From positions 44,109,408-44,173,407 of the forward strand of contig CM055107.1 in assembly GCA_029204225.1 (NCBI GenBank): a stretch of 64,000 nt of DNA, written 5' to 3'. Below the pieces are notes generated by a model. It had not been told where the DNA came from. It saw only the letters and a program-made list of their open reading frames with translations, and did not search any database. How positions within the stretch are numbered: position 1 is the first letter of the stretch; each line of letters begins with the position of its first letter. Positions 1 through 11,865 of the stretch are shown in pieces. The position numbers and the translations under genes are program-made. This DNA is from Diphasiastrum complanatum (taxonomy: Eukaryota > Streptophyta > Lycopodiopsida > Lycopodiales > Lycopodiaceae).

Positions 1-350
1 TCCAACTCATTAGAGGAGTTTTGAGCTCCAAAAAGACCCTTTAAGAATTCGTGCAAGATGTAGTATATATTATTAAAATAATATAGCATTAATACTTTTG
101 ACTTGATATAACGTTTTAACCGTAGCTCAAAAGTATGTCATCTAACATATCATTTGAAAGCCCTTGTTGAGCACTTTCCAATGCACCAAACTCTGCTAAA
201 TTTGGACTTACCACTAAAAAGTTATGCCATTTTTAGTGTGGAATCAAATTGTGGACTCAAAAAGTTACGTCTCTGGCACACAGTGCTTGAAATCAAGAGG
301 ATCAATAAATAATATTGTAGCTATTATGCACATCTTATTTTGACTTTTGT
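1..350. other. Unassigned AT-rich sequence upstream of R1
   Basis: No reading frame, LTR edge or RNA gene is recognisable here. It borders the LTR-like repeat that starts near 351 and could be more of that LTR, because the second copy of the repeat is cut off at exactly that point. Confidence 0.3.
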
Positions 351-714
351 CTGAACTCGAATAAATTGTTGTCTGCTATTGTTCGTGTATCTCATTTACT
401 TGTTTCATCAATTCCACACACTAGTTCAATCTTGTTAAATGTTGTATTAATCTATAATGTAGATCAACAGTGTCTGTCTACATTCTAGAGGATTGTAGGA
501 ATGATATAGCAGGTAGTGACCAACAATCATATCTAAACTCCATCTAAACTGATTTTGTTCGCGACTATTTTCGCTTCACATTTTGTCTCATTTTGCGATT
601 ATTTTGCTTCAGCAAAGTCAATGTCAGAGCTCGTTCAAGTTTCACTTCACTTTGTTTTGTTTCGTTATAGAGCCTGATTGATCTTTGCACAGTTATTTTC
701 TATTTTTTCCATCA
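351..714 (+). repeat. R1 5' LTR (or its 3' part), copia
   Basis: This segment is repeated at 2266-2630 with scattered substitutions, in the same orientation. It ends in CA at 713-714. One spacer base follows, then TGGTATTAGAGC, the usual copia primer-binding site. R2 has the same CATCA end and one-base spacer on the other strand, which supports the boundary. The true left edge is uncertain. Confidence 0.65.
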
Positions 715-715
715 G

Positions 716-727
716 TGGTATTAGAGC
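716..727 (+). promoter_or_regulatory. R1 primer-binding site
   Basis: TGGTATTAGAGC differs by one base from the initiator-Met tRNA complement used by most plant copia elements. It lies one base after the LTR end. Confidence 0.65.
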
Positions 728-823
728 CTGTCATAGTCTGACATAGCTACAAAGCTATCAGATCTAGGAGGCTAAGCATTCAATACAAAGAGCCATTAAC
801 AAGTGAGAATACAATTCATAGCA

Positions 824-2265
824 ATGGCTTCAATAAGCAGTATACAATCAAAGATCTGTACAATCCTTGACTCATCAGAATCTAACTTCCTAGCATGGAA
901 GCTTAAGACGTCGCTTATACTAAAGGGAGAAGGACTATTTGGACATTGCAGCCATTACCAGATAAGAGAAAGAGTGTACAATGCAAGTGGGTATACAAGC
1001 TGAAGTATGGACCGAATGGTGATATTTCAAAGTATAAATCTAGACTTGTAGCGAAAGATTTTTCTTAGAGATATGGTATTGACTATGATGAGACCTTCTC
1101 TCCTGTCATAAAACATTTGTCCCTAAGTCTACTGTTTGCATATGCAGCTGCTTATGATCTTAGGATTCATATCGTGGACAAAAAGACAACATTCTTGCAT
1201 GGTGAGCTAGATGAAGAAGTTTACATGGATCAACCTCCAGGCTACATTTCGAATTCACTTCCTACTTATGCATGTAGAATGCATAGGAGTATCTACAGTA
1301 TGAAGCAATCAGCGCAACAATGGTATAAGAAAAAAGATCAAGCCCTGAAATCCTGAGGATTCAAGCCACTAATAACTGATTCCAATGCTTATGTAAGAAT
1401 TACATATGAGAAGATCATCATTGTAGTTATATAGGTGGATGACACTCTGATACTCTGCAAAAGTGAAGAGCTTAATACTGAGGTGAAGTATGACATCTCG
1501 AAACATTTCGAGATTGCAGACTTGGGAGAAGACAGATGTTTTCTTGGCTTATAAATTAACAAGGACTATGAGGAAGAAAAATTGTACCTTTGGGTATATC
1601 AGTCTAGATATACCCAAAAGTTTTTAGAAGATTTTGGGATGATGAATTGCAAAGGAGCAAATAATCCAATGCTTGTAGGAACAGTCTTGACGAATGAAGA
1701 TTGTTCAAAGATTGAAGAAGAAAGAGAATTGATGCAGCGTACACCATACATGAAGCTGATCGGATCACTAATGTATCTTGCAGATAACACACGTCCTGAC
1801 ATTGCTTATGCCGTGCAATTCAGTATGAATCCAGACTCGACTCATTGGAAGATTGTGAAATGAATCTTGCAATACCTTCAATTAACGAAGGATTTTGGAT
1901 TGTGTTATTCTCATGATGCAAGGTTCCAAATGTTTTCCTACAGTGATGCTAGCTGGGCATCTCTCAAGGACAACTGCAAAAGTGTCTCAGGAGGATGCAC
2001 CATCGCGTCAGGAACAGCAATTCTCTGGTCAGCAAAAAAACAGACCATCGTGGCTCAGTCACCTTGTGAAGCAAAGTACGTAACAGTAGCAAAGATGGCC
2101 AATGAAATCATTTGGCTCCAACAATTCCTTGATGAACTGGGTGAAACAAGGAATGAACCTCTAATTTTGTAGATGGACAATACATCCGCAATACATCTGA
2201 CAAAGGATCATGTGTTTCACTCAAGGACAAAATACATCGCAATCAAGTACCACTTGATAAGGGAT
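824..2265 (+). pseudogene. R1 broken copia gag-pol (gag start fused to RT and RNase H)
   Basis: The reading starts at ATG 824 with a gag amino terminus (MASISSIQSKICTILDSSES) that R2 also carries in degraded form. At about 950 it jumps to reverse transcriptase (QCKWVYKLKYGPNGD), so the rest of gag, the protease and the integrase are gone. RT runs to about 1860 with the landmarks FLHGELDEEVYMDQPPGY and NTRPDIAYAVQFS. RNase H follows from 1867 (SYSDASWAS). In-frame stops interrupt it, one of them at 1432-1434 replacing the tyrosine of the catalytic YVDD box. RNase H is cut off near 2265, right after HLIRDL, where the LTR repeat begins. It is clearly a dead element. The family is copia; the lineage was not determined. 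Confidence 0.85.
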
Positions 2266-2630
2266 CTGATCTCGAATAAATTATTGTCTGCTATCGTTTG
2301 TGTATCTCATTTACTTGTTTCATCAATTCCACACACTAGTTCAATCTTGTTAAATGTTGTATTAGTCTATAACGTAGATCGACAATGTCTGTCTACATTT
2401 TAGAGGATTGTAGGAATGATATAGTAGGCTGTGACTAGCAATCATATCTAAACTCCATCCGAACTGATTTTGTTCGAAATTGTTTTTTCTTCGCGTTTCA
2501 TCTCACTTCGGGATTACTTTGCTTCAGCAAAATCAATATCAAAGCTCATTCAAGTTTTGCTTCGCTTCAATTCATTTAGTTTAGTTTCATTTTGTTTTGT
2601 TACAGAGCCTGATTGATCTTTGCAAATTAT
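2266..2630 (+). repeat. R1 3' LTR fragment
   Basis: Direct repeat of 351-714 that retains the CTGA-CTCGAATAAATT start and the block ATTGTAGGAATGATATAG. It follows truncated RNase H with no polypurine tract, and the similarity to 351-714 fades at about 2630, before the LTR end. Confidence 0.65.
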
Positions 2631-2719
2631 TTTTTTGAGCTCTCGGGCTCCCCAATATAGGAAGAACTATTGTTATTCTCCTGTCTGTTCTGTGCTGATT
2701 TGTTTCTTGGGTTCTGGCG

Positions 2720-3600
2720 ACAATCCATGGCTGCATGACCCTTCTAATGGCAATGGATACACTCAATCTTGGGATTGAGCCAGCAGGTATCTACTGTATG
2801 CCCGTCTCTTCTGCATCTCAGCAGGTCTTCTTGTCTGCATTTTGTCGTTTCGACCTCCCTTTGGTCTTCCAGTTGCTCTTGCTGGTCCCCTCTGCTTGCT
2901 GGTCGCGATCCTACCTCTAATTTGACTCCCTCTTAGGCTTGAATTCTTTCTTGGATTTTTCTCTGTTGTCGTAGAGGGCCTGATCAGAACCATCCTTGTG
3001 ATCAAGGGGTTTTTTGGCCTTGACTTCCTCTCGAATCTTGGAAATCGCCTTTTCGAGGTTCATGGCGGGATCTTTCGTGAGCAGGGTTTGTGTCATCTGG
3101 AAAGATTTGGGTAAGGCTCTCAACAGGTACGTGAGCTGCTTCTCAACTGATACTACATTCTCTGTTCCAAACTTGCGTAGAGATAGAAACATATCCTTCA
3201 TCTTTATCACGAAGGAGGTGAGGTCTTTTCCATCCCATTGTAGATTTGTCAGCTGATCTTCTAGCATCATGATCTGACTTCTTGATTTCGTTTGAAATCT
3301 GGTGAGCAATGCATCCCACATCTCCTTAGACTTGGAGAGTGTAGACAGGTCAAGTGTAAGGCTATCTTCGATGGAAGATGACAACAAGTCTACTGCCTTG
3401 TCATTTTTCTCCCTCCATTTGCGTAGCTCCTTGCCTGTCGTTGTAGGCATTTCTTCTGTGCCATCCACCCAAGGGAAGAGTCCTTCACCCTTGAGTATCA
3501 AAGATGTCAACTTTCCAGGCTCGAAAGTTAGATCCTGAAGAATCAAGTATAGTGCAGATCTTGCTTTGCATGCTACTGATTGAAGCCATTGCTTCTTTGA
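2720..3600 (-). pseudogene. R2 copia gag relic
   Basis: Read on the minus strand, a gag protein starts near 3590 with the same MASIS-SMQSKICTILDSS terminus as R1. After a frameshift it continues as a 209-residue open segment (3546-2917). That segment has the helical copia gag landmarks SKEMWDALLTRFQTKSR and LTYLLRALPKSF (UBN2/Retrotran_gag type). A CCHC zinc knuckle lies at about 2720-2762 (CIHCH-stop-KGHAAMDC) with a stop inside it. A basic stretch lies between them in a shifted frame. No protease, integrase or RT follows on the left, so only the 5' end of the element survives. It belongs to the same family as R1, in opposite orientation. Confidence 0.85.
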
Positions 3601-3692
3601 GTCTACTCACTTGTTGATGGTTGATTGTATGAATGCTTGGCCTCCTAGATCTGCTAGCTTCTTGGCTATGTTAGAATATGACAGAATAACCT

Positions 3693-4120
3693 GTTCTGAT
3701 ACCACTGATGGGAAAAAGTGATTGACTGATGAGAAATTTGTTGGATCCATGAAACTTTTGCAAAGGCAAATCAATCACGACTCTCTTCAGCTTGGATGGA
3801 GTTCAGATGTGACCGCTGGACACTACCAGCTGAATTGCTCCTACAATCCTCTAGAGTGTAGTTAGTCACTGCTGATCTATGTTCATAAAATTAATACAGC
3901 ATTGAACAAAGTTTTAACCAAAGTGCAAAATTCAAAATGAACAAGAAAACTCAAACATATGAAATATCAACATAAGCATTTAACATCCAAGATCAGACAC
4001 AACAAGAAAATAATCTATATTAATTTTCTCTGAATTTCTTCAAGCACTACATGCAAATCCACGTAGTGCGTTGGCATAAGAGAAACATGGTTCTCTCACG
4101 AGTAGTAGTCTCTCTTCACT
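3693..4120 (-). repeat. R2 5' LTR with primer-binding site
   Basis: On the minus strand the sequence ends CATCA, one G, then TGGTATCAGAAC (PBS at 3693-3704). The LTR itself starts at 3706 and shares blocks with the R1 LTR, such as AGAGGATTGTAGGA. The outer edge is not visible; the LTR may extend toward 4390. Confidence 0.6.
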
Positions 4121-4391
4121 AGTGGACAATTGGATCTTCTGATCCTAGACACAATTGTCTTCATGCGCAGACGGACAAGTATTCTGTATATTGTCTTGAT
4201 TGCTTACTAGCATCAGACTCCTTCGTTCTGTTACACTCTGTGTACTCTGTTTGATCTATATGTCAAGTATGATCCTGTAAGTACGATCTCTCTGTGTAAA
4301 TCTAAGATTAGAGTGATTAAGCATCTACAACTAATCAGAGAATTACAAGAGTGGCATATTAGCCACGACCTAGGGAGTATCTGCTGACGTC
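4121..4391. other. Unassigned sequence, possibly outer R2 LTR
   Basis: No coding signal. It may be the upstream (U3) part of the R2 LTR, but no second copy exists in the window to confirm this. Confidence 0.25.
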
Positions 4392-4702
4392 ATGTCATCG
4401 GATCAGATTACTGTACTTTTGGGTACTTGCGTGATCTTTGGTGGTACTCCTTGGAGCATGAACGCTGAACGGGTTTTGTTTATCTCATTTGCCTTCTTCC
4501 ATACTGGACCGCGAAGGAATCTCGTTCGTGGATCTTTTGTGTTTGCGAACCGTTCATCTTTGTCTCCATTGACTTTTGTGTTCGCAAAACTCTTCATGTT
4601 TCGTGTCTCCATATGTTCGAGTTCGCGAACATCTTCGTCAGGCAAAGGGCTGAAAGCTAGCAAGGCTTTGTAATTAGAAACATTTTGTTTCTTCACCATC
4701 AT
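4392..4702 (-). pseudogene. Repeated unknown coding fragment, copy 1
   Basis: A 99-residue open stretch beginning MMVKKQNVSNYKALLAFS, rich in charged residues (PDEDVRELE, KDERFANTK). The same protein sense is kept in a diverged copy at about 58690-58955 on the same strand, with NVSNYKALLA, PDED-RELE and KSFANTKV all recognisable. Keeping the frame across two diverged copies suggests real protein history, probably the amino-terminal part of a transposon protein. I do not recognise the family. The frame continues past the stop at its end, so this copy is broken. Confidence 0.45.
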
Positions 4703-5815
4703 GATCCTGCATGCAAATAGAAATGATGTAGAAAATGAAGTTTATGTTCTTCTCTGTCTCAAAAGTTAGGCTGCTAGGTAGAGCATCTGAGACTGGAAAG
4801 AATCGTAAAAAATCCAAAGTGACTCAATCAGAAAAAGTACCGAAGATCCTTTAGAAGATGGAAGTACAAGCATTGGGAAATCAGTCTCCTTTTTCAACCA
4901 GCCCTCTTGCCACAACATCTGCATCTACTCTCATGCCTATCGCCCACACCATCTACCGATGTCACCACCACCATCTTACCCTCCATCTCTCTGTTTCACT
5001 TTTTACCGTTCCACTATTCATCTGAGAAATCTCCAATATTTTCAGATCACTGATAGTCTTACTGAAGTAGCTAATTGCAAATGTCTTGCATAGACTAACT
5101 ACTACCTACACTGGTTGGTCAGCCAGAAAAGAAGATCTAAGAAAGCAGGCGAAGCAGCAAAAAAAAATAAAACAAAGAAGCTGAGGAGGAAAGGACAAAA
5201 CTTAAGCAACAAATAAGTCAGATTGATCTTGATCAAAACAAACTCTCTGGAGCAATGATGGTTGAATGCCCTTCTATGAAGCCCGAAGAGATCCAAAAGT
5301 AATGGATCAAAAGAAGGAGATACAAAAAAGCAAAATGATGAAGACAACAGTGAGCCTACAAGACAAAGTAAGCACCTCACCAAGTAAGTGGTGGTCAAAG
5401 CTCGACATTGCAAGCATCCAAGGCTGTGAAAGCAGTATTATCAGTTCCTTCACCCTTCCACTAGCCATCATAATATTTTCCTACCGTCACCAATCCATCC
5501 GTCCAATTTTGTTCCTACCACCAATTTATTGATGAGTCCACCCCCTTGAAGACTGATAACCAAGATTTGTGCAACCTGACGATCGAAGGTTTTTCTCGAA
5601 ACTGGGACTTCAACTGGGAGAAGAACTGAGTTAACCCTCATAAGTAGAATGAAGGACACAAGGAGTGCCGAGACAATTGATGAATCTCTGACATGACCTC
5701 CCAGAGCACTAGTACCTACCAAGAAACTAGAAGTGAAACCGTCCATGGCAGATACAAGTGACCACAAGAAGAAAAAGAGACATGAGGGAGACACTCAAGC
5801 ATGCAAAGTTTTGAA
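4703..5815. other. Non-coding stretch, probably interior of the K' element
   Basis: Short open frames on both strands resemble no family I know. The right edge (from about 5816) is related to the 245-bp core of element K, so this is probably more of the K' interior. There is no gene I can support. Confidence 0.3.
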
Positions 5816-6063
5816 GCTTCTAGGAGCTCTCCAATTTTAAAGACATCATCCATTTGCGAAAATAGGACATTTTGGTTAAAATGCAGCAATTTGCAAAAAC
5901 AGTTTTCTGTGGTAAAGATCGACACCAATAAGCACTTGGTTTTATGCAAGCGAACAAAGATGTATGCTTTTCCAGGTGACAATCGAAGATGCCAATGCAA
6001 AGTAGAGCAATATCATCCAATATGGGTTGCAGTGGGTCCTGCAACACATTAGGGGTGGGATGA
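5816..6063 (+). repeat. K' internal segment and polypurine tract
   Basis: It aligns along its length with the core at 56020-56264, for example AATAAGCACTTGGTTTTATG and GAAGATGCCAATGCAAA. It ends in a purine-rich TTAGGGGTGGGATGA directly before the LTR start TGTTGG at 6064, as expected for a polypurine tract. Confidence 0.55.
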
Positions 6064-6392
6064 TGTTGGCTGATTCTAACGAATCTCCAAGATACTCGAC
6101 CAGAGCTACACAAGTGGAAGAGGACAAACAAGGAAACCTTGCAAAGGAGGAGGAGGATGTACAATTATTTGCATCAACAAACCCGATAAATGGGAGGATA
6201 CATAGAATTTATGCAAACTACAAGAGCACCTCTCACCCTAGACCAAGGAGGTTTATGGGAAAACGAGATGAATGAAGACTGAGAGCCGAATATGAGAGCC
6301 GAGGAATACTAGTTAATATTGTCAAGTAGAAACTGCGTAAGCCTCATGGTGAATCCTAAAAGATGGAATGACCATGTAGGAACTAGTATTTC
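6064..6392 (+). repeat. K' LTR, left half
   Basis: It begins TGTTGGCTGATTC, like the two K LTRs at 55137 and 56265. It carries about 90 extra bases relative to them (around 6115-6210). It is interrupted after ATTTC (6388-6392) by element S and resumes at 8303. Confidence 0.7.
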
Positions 6393-7222
6393 TGTTGCGG
6401 GAGCGCGTGTGTGGGACTGATTCATGTTCGTCCTCACTTCGTCTTCTTTATTGCAAACAATTTTCTGTCTTTTAATTTTCTTTTGTGCGGAAGCCCTTAC
6501 AGGATCCCAGACACTTGACTACGCATCACAGAACATATTCTATTCTAGCAATCATGATCCACAGCACAAGACGGGATGCACAAAAATAGAGTGACTGAAA
6601 TATCAGTTTTAGTTTAGAGTGAATTTGTTAGTGTCTCGCTCATTGGCGGAATGACTCTTTCACTGTGTTCTGCTCATTGGCAGACTTTCATGCACAACTG
6701 TGGTGTCTTTTCTTTCTTACTCTATTCGCTACGTCTCTCTCTATCTCTTACAGATCTTTGTATTCACTACTTTCTTTATGATTTAGAGAGGATCGTTTTT
6801 ACCTCCACTATGTGGAGTTTACAAGATAGCTAAACATAGAATCACATCACTAGTTAATGCTAATCAACTAGTTAGTTAGTCTGTGTCATTGCTACTCGTT
6901 TCAGTTAGGCGTAAAGCCCGTTGAGCTGCCAGCTGGCAGCTCGAAAGATTTTCCTTCGTCTGTTTTGTAATCTCCCGTTTGCTTTTGTTCTTTTCGTAGT
7001 TTTCATTTCACATCTCTTTTTCAGCTTTGCAGTCGTAGAGGGGTGTTTGCAATTCGCGATTGATTCGCGAATCGTTCGTGCTTCAAGTCAAAGACCTGTT
7101 GACTATTGCGAATTGTTCTCGTTTGTGCTTTGAGTCAAAGTCACGTTGACTGTCACGAATTGTTCGACCTTCGTGTCTTGTTCGTGCTGCCACAAAGTTG
7201 CAGGAGTTCACCATTTCTGACA
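6393..7222 (-). repeat. Element S 3' LTR
   Basis: 830-bp LTR, TGTCAGAAATGG to CCGCAACA on the minus strand. It directly follows the purine tract GTTCAAGAGGGAG (minus strand, 7223-7235). Its right end is repeated at 8165-8297. It contains TTCGCGAA near 7065. Confidence 0.8.
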
Positions 7223-8110
7223 CTCCCTCTTGAACCTTGCAGCTTTGTTCGTTTAATCCAATTGCCTCTCTTTGCTTGGTAAAGAGTGGCTTGTCGAGCG
7301 GTTTCGTGAGGAGATCTGCAATCATATTTTCTGATTTTATGAACTAGACCTGGAGCTCTTCTTTCGAGATCAAATCTCGAATATGATGGTACTTCAGAGG
7401 AATGTGCTTTGTCTTTGAATGGAAGACAGGATCCTAGGACAGATAGATGGCACTCTAAGAGTCCATCATCATCATGCTTGGCCCCTCTTGTGGTATCTCG
7501 ATTGCCTCCAACATCATTTGCAGCTACACTACCTCATTCATCACTTTCGAGGTTGCGACATACTCAGCTTCGCAAGAGGATTGAGCTACCAAGGTTTTCT
7601 TTTTGCATATCCAACTTATTGCAGCTCTGCACGCTATCGTACAGCCTCCAGTTATGGACTTGTTGTCATCTTTGCAACTCGCCCAGCTCGCATCACTGTA
7701 GTGATGCAGCTCGAATCCTTTCGCTTCATTTCTAGTTCTGTAGGTTAATTCGACATTTTGGGTACCCTTCAAATACTGTAAGATTCTTTTGGCCATTTTT
7801 CAATGTGCTAGACTAGGATTGGAACAGAATTGGCTCAATGCATAAATAGAGAAGGCCAAATCGGGTCTGGTACAAATTGTTAAATACATTAGACTTCTGA
7901 TTAAGTTCTGGTAGGGTATACCTGCTATCTTCTGTTCTTCCTCTTCCGTTTTTGGGCAATCATGTTTCATGAGCTTGGCTCCAGCTATCATTGGTGTGGC
8001 TTTCTTTTCACAGTCCATCATGTGGTACTGCTTCAGCACGTACTCTGACTGATTTAAGTGCATTTCTCCATTTGTTTGATCTTTCTGATCTCTAGCCCTA
8101 GGCATTTTGT
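7223..8110 (-). pseudogene. Element S RT end and RNase H
   Basis: The minus-strand reading starts in the RT connection region (IPYQNLIRSLMYLT, RPDLAFSIYALSQF, 8105-7800). It then continues in another frame through RNase H, with HHYSDASWASCKDDNKS and SSCEAEYVA (7796-7524). The carboxyl end is MIADLLTKPLDKPLF (7325-7240), which runs into the polypurine tract. Frameshifts separate the pieces. RNase H would degrade the RNA strand during reverse transcription. No other enzymatic domain is left. Confidence 0.85.
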
Positions 8111-8164
8111 TGCTTCTCCAAGATCTGTGATTTTGTAGTTTTTAGAAATCTGACTCTTCATGTC

Positions 8165-8297
8165 CTTGACATGTTGACTGTCACGAATTGTTCTCGATCG
8201 TGCTTCGAGTCAAAGTCACATTGACTGTCGTGAATTGTTCGACCTTCATGTCTTGTTCGTGCTGCCACAAAGTTGCAGGAGTTCACCATTTCTGACA
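8165..8297 (-). repeat. Element S 5' LTR stub
   Basis: About 133 bp matching 7090-7222, ending at the same TGTCAG edge. The inward side joins the RT region directly with no PBS or gag, so the rest of this LTR was deleted together with the 5' coding part. Confidence 0.75.
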
Positions 8298-8302
8298 ATT
8301 TC

Positions 8303-9060
8303 TAGGCAAATTTAAGAAATGCAAGTAGGCCCCTCTTAGAAAAGTAGAGTGAGCCACCTTTTAATGGTGACATCTAGTGGAGAGCATAATTTCACTTGTA
8401 ATTTGTGTAATGTGGAAATGCCACTAGGATGCCACCTAAGGAGCTCTCTTGCTTATTTAAGAGACACTCCCGTTGTAGAAGGTAAGTTTTTTGTAAATGT
8501 ATCAACTCCATGCCAAAATGAGAAGATCTTCCATGAGTTTTGATGCATTCTTGAGCTCCTTGATCATTATGGTTTTTTGAGTGATGCATTAATGATCTTG
8601 CCCTTCCATTTCCTTTGTATGTGGTTGTGGACTGTAGTTGTGGATTAGATTTTTCTTTTCTTGTGGATTAATATAGGAATCAGCATTCAAGTAAACTAAA
8701 TAGGCTGGATTTGTGGATTAGATCTTGCTTATCCTAGACATTCTAGTTCTTGATTGTTCTTGGGATGTCTAAGAATCAAGAAACGTGTGTTTCTTGACTC
8801 TTGGACTTCTAAAATGTTGTCTAGTTTAATTAGTTTCTTGTTTTCTATTTTGGTGGATTAATGTAGGTTGCAAGCATCCAAGAGATTTGTAGCCAATAAT
8901 GTGGTATAGATCTTGCAAATTCATTTACATTTTGGTTTCTTGAGTTTCTTGAAAAATTCAAGAACCAAGAAGATGGGCTTCTTGATTCTTGAATATTTGT
9001 AGGAGTTAGCTTTCTTGTTTTTTAATAAGGAATGTGGCATACTAGGCTAGTTTTTTGATC
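8303..9060 (+). repeat. K' LTR, right half
   Basis: It resumes the K LTR sequence after the S insertion (AGTAGAGTGAGCCACCTTTT, GGAGCTCTCTTGCTTATTTA). TATTTAA near 8455 is a plausible TATA box. The similarity to K becomes patchy after about 8830, and the LTR end is not clear. Confidence 0.6.
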
Positions 9061-9376
9061 ATGCAATTAGTTTAGTTTCCATTTTGCAATGATCCGTTCT
9101 GGCATTCTGTTTTTTAGTACCATAGTAATGTCCAGCCGTGTTTGAAGAAGAGTTGTTTTTGGGCATTCTTGGTGTGCTTGCATGGTAGAATAATTGCAAG
9201 TGATTTAAAGAGTTCAAGAGTATTCATAATTTGAGTATTCTTGACAAGTTGAACTATACTACAACCTTGAGAATCTTTACACTAAGACATGCCCACAGTC
9301 CCTGGTGATAGGCAGAAAATAGATGTTGTAACAAGAAAGAAATAGTATCAGATTCTACAGTGTAGAATCTGTCTAT
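9061..9376. other. Unassigned spacer
   Basis: AT-rich, no coding or repeat boundary seen. It may include the degraded end of the K' LTR. Confidence 0.25.
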
Positions 9377-9890
9377 TTAAAGTTTGCCAAGTCTAGTGCC
9401 CTTAGCCACTATCTTACCCTTCTTCTTGATGAGACATTCATGTGAAGCAAAATCAACATTGAAACCATTGCCAACACTTAGTAGATTCTTTGTTATTATA
9501 GGGATGTACAAAACATCTTCTATGTTGATCTTTTTGGAAGATCCTAAGCAAAGGGGAATGCTACCAACTCCTTCAATCTTACAAGCTTCATCATTTATTG
9601 TATAGATAGATTTTATAGGTCCATCATAAGATAAGATAGAAGAGAAAAACTCCCTTTTGCTAGTCAGACACTACTACCCGAGTCAATCCACCAAGAATCA
9701 TCTCCTTTGAAGCTTGTTGAAGAAAATACGGACATCATGAGAGAGTCCTCATGTGAACTCTCCTCCTCCTCCTCTTTTCTCATGTTGGCTTGGCCTTGAT
9801 CTTGCCTCCTCTTGAAGCATTCCGAGGCATAATGCTCCATCTTGCTACAATAGTAGCACTTCACCTTGGATCTGTTTTACAGCAAGTGAC
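9377..9890 (-). pseudogene. Family H copia fragment (zinc knuckle and protease)
   Basis: Minus-strand reading: CCHC zinc knuckle CYYCSKMEHYASECFKRR at about 9860-9810, an acidic linker, then the protease motif WWIDSGSS near 9670. After a frameshift come the protease flank residues IEGVGSIPL, LYIPIITKNLLSVG and KKKGKIVAKGTRLGKL. The last block is almost identical in DNA to 63765-63810, so this is a scrap of family H that contains the part missing from the H element at the right end of the window. Confidence 0.8.
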
Positions 9891-11865
9891 TTTCATTTTA
9901 GGGATCATTAATGATGAAATTGATAATGCATGCCAGTTCTTTCAATGATTTATGATTCTAGGCTATGTTTTGGTCAAAATTGCTTGTTTTTTCATGCTTT
10001 TTGACAAAAAAATAGATAGCAAGAACCGAAATCCAGCAAGATCAGATCAATTGGATGCTATAATTCTGTAAATTGGTTTGCTTGTGTTAGAGAAAAAGTT
10101 GCATGTCATGAATTTCTGCTTTATAGTGAAGAAAAAACCGGAAAATAGTCAAAAATCATGATTTTTGCTTGTTTTTTTTCATAAAGTTGGATAGTAGATG
10201 GCTGTAAAACACCATGTAAGGCATGTAAAGAGATGAACCAAAGTAGTTTGAAGCTGTCCCTGAAGTAAGAGTCAAGAATTCCAGCAATTGAGCTTGTAGA
10301 AAGTAAAAAAGGTGCAAAAATTGACCATTTTTGGTGAATTTTGGGGGATGGATCTCTCTAAATTCATAAGGAGATCATTCCGGAATTTTTTTACCACATG
10401 ATTAGCATTCCTTTTGACCTTCCTAGCAAGCTATCAAAGTTGTAAATTGATGGCCGGAGGCTTATGCTTCATCTCCATCAAGATTGAAGCTATTTTGACT
10501 TCTACAAATCAAGAAATTTTCGTTCTCAGCCTAAATAGCATCTTAGGATCAATATGAATGCTTCATGGAAATCTAATAGACCATTTAAGACTGTTGGTAA
10601 CATCACTTTTGGGCTAGGATGGGTGTTTGCACATGTTTGCATAATTTTGCCTTGTGGAAATGTGCCCTACGACAGATTTTCAGACATTCTGATCTCACAT
10701 GTGTGAAGCCTAGGTGGCAAGATGATGTGGCAAGTGTCTCGATCACTTGGTTTCCCTCTAAACTAGGATTTACAGCATCCAGTTTTTGGGTCACAAGTCA
10801 GTAATATTGATTGACAAATTCTGTAATACTAAAGTTTATGTAAAAAATCCGTAATGACATTTTTTAGCTGATGTAATGTGCTTTGCATGCCATTTGGACA
10901 TTGGTTTAGTGATATTAGGAATCGAACAATATTTTGGTTTTCTGATTTTGTTTGTACTAACAATATTTTCATCAGAATTTTTAAATTACATATAATGAAC
11001 CAAAAAATGAGTTTTTCTAAAAAATCAAAATTTCGGTCACTTCTTATCTATGGAATCAGTTTGGATTAGTGAATTGACTAAGCTGAATATATAAGTTAGA
11101 GTCAATCACAGTGTTTTCACTAAGTCTAAATCATTTCTTAGTTATAGATAAGTTAAAATTGACAGAAAAAACCGCAATGAATTTGTCGACAGTTTTTATT
11201 GTAATGTCACATTAACTTTTGGAGTAGGAAACTTCTAGATTGAAAGCTAAAATTGAATTTTTGTCTTTTTTGGTGAGTTTCATATTTGGTTAAAATTTAA
11301 AATCAGTTATTTATCTGATAGATTTCTATTCGACGTTGATCATTAGAAATGGTCAAGTGAACATTTGTGCAAGATACTCGTCAAAATTGAATTAAAATCG
11401 CCAAACAATATGGAATGGCCAGATATAATGAGTGAAAACAAAACTCTTTATTTGGAGCAGTAAATCTTGTTTGGATATAGTTAAGAGTTACTGAAATCCT
11501 ATTGGTAGGATTTCCATTCTTGTAATTTCATATTATTCTAATGTTTGGATAGCTTTTGTCAATATTAATGAAGTAATGCCAAACCAGTCAAGAAAAGGAA
11601 AACAATCAAATTTTATTGGAATAATTGGAATAATAGGAATAAAAAAACTAATTTCATTTCCGGTTAAATCCTATGGTAAATTATATGCAAAAGGTCAGGC
11701 TAGTATTGTTTTACGTACCAGTAGATGCTTTTTGTATATCAGTGATTAAACCTAGGTATAAGATAGAACTGAAATTGTTTCAAATTTTTTTCTACAGTAA
11801 TTCACTTTAAATATTTACTAATGTCGTTACATCTTTTTAGTACCTAATTTGAAATAGATTTTCAG
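9891..11865. other. Long non-coding AT-rich stretch
   Basis: No LTR edge, PBS or convincing reading frame. A CACATGTGTG motif sits at 10696-10705. If 11866-12070 is an exon, the right part could be intron, since it ends in a pyrimidine-poor but usable TTTTCAG. Confidence 0.3.

Larger units (their letters stand above)
6393..8297 (-). mobile_element. Copia element S, internally deleted
   Basis: A minus-strand element bounded by TGTCAGAAATGG and CCGCAACA (minus-strand reading), with the 5-bp duplication ATTTC at 6388-6392 and 8298-8302. The two K LTRs at 55137 and 56265 show the uninterrupted site (GTATTTCTAAGCAAATG). The 3' LTR is complete, but only about 130 bp of the 5' LTR remains. PBS, gag, protease, integrase and most of RT are missing, so it cannot move by itself. 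Confidence 0.85.

Noticed and set aside
5801-6275. Open frames across the K' internal segment and LTR start
   Set aside because: The same DNA in K has different frames, and most differences between the copies change the amino acid, so protein selection is not supported.
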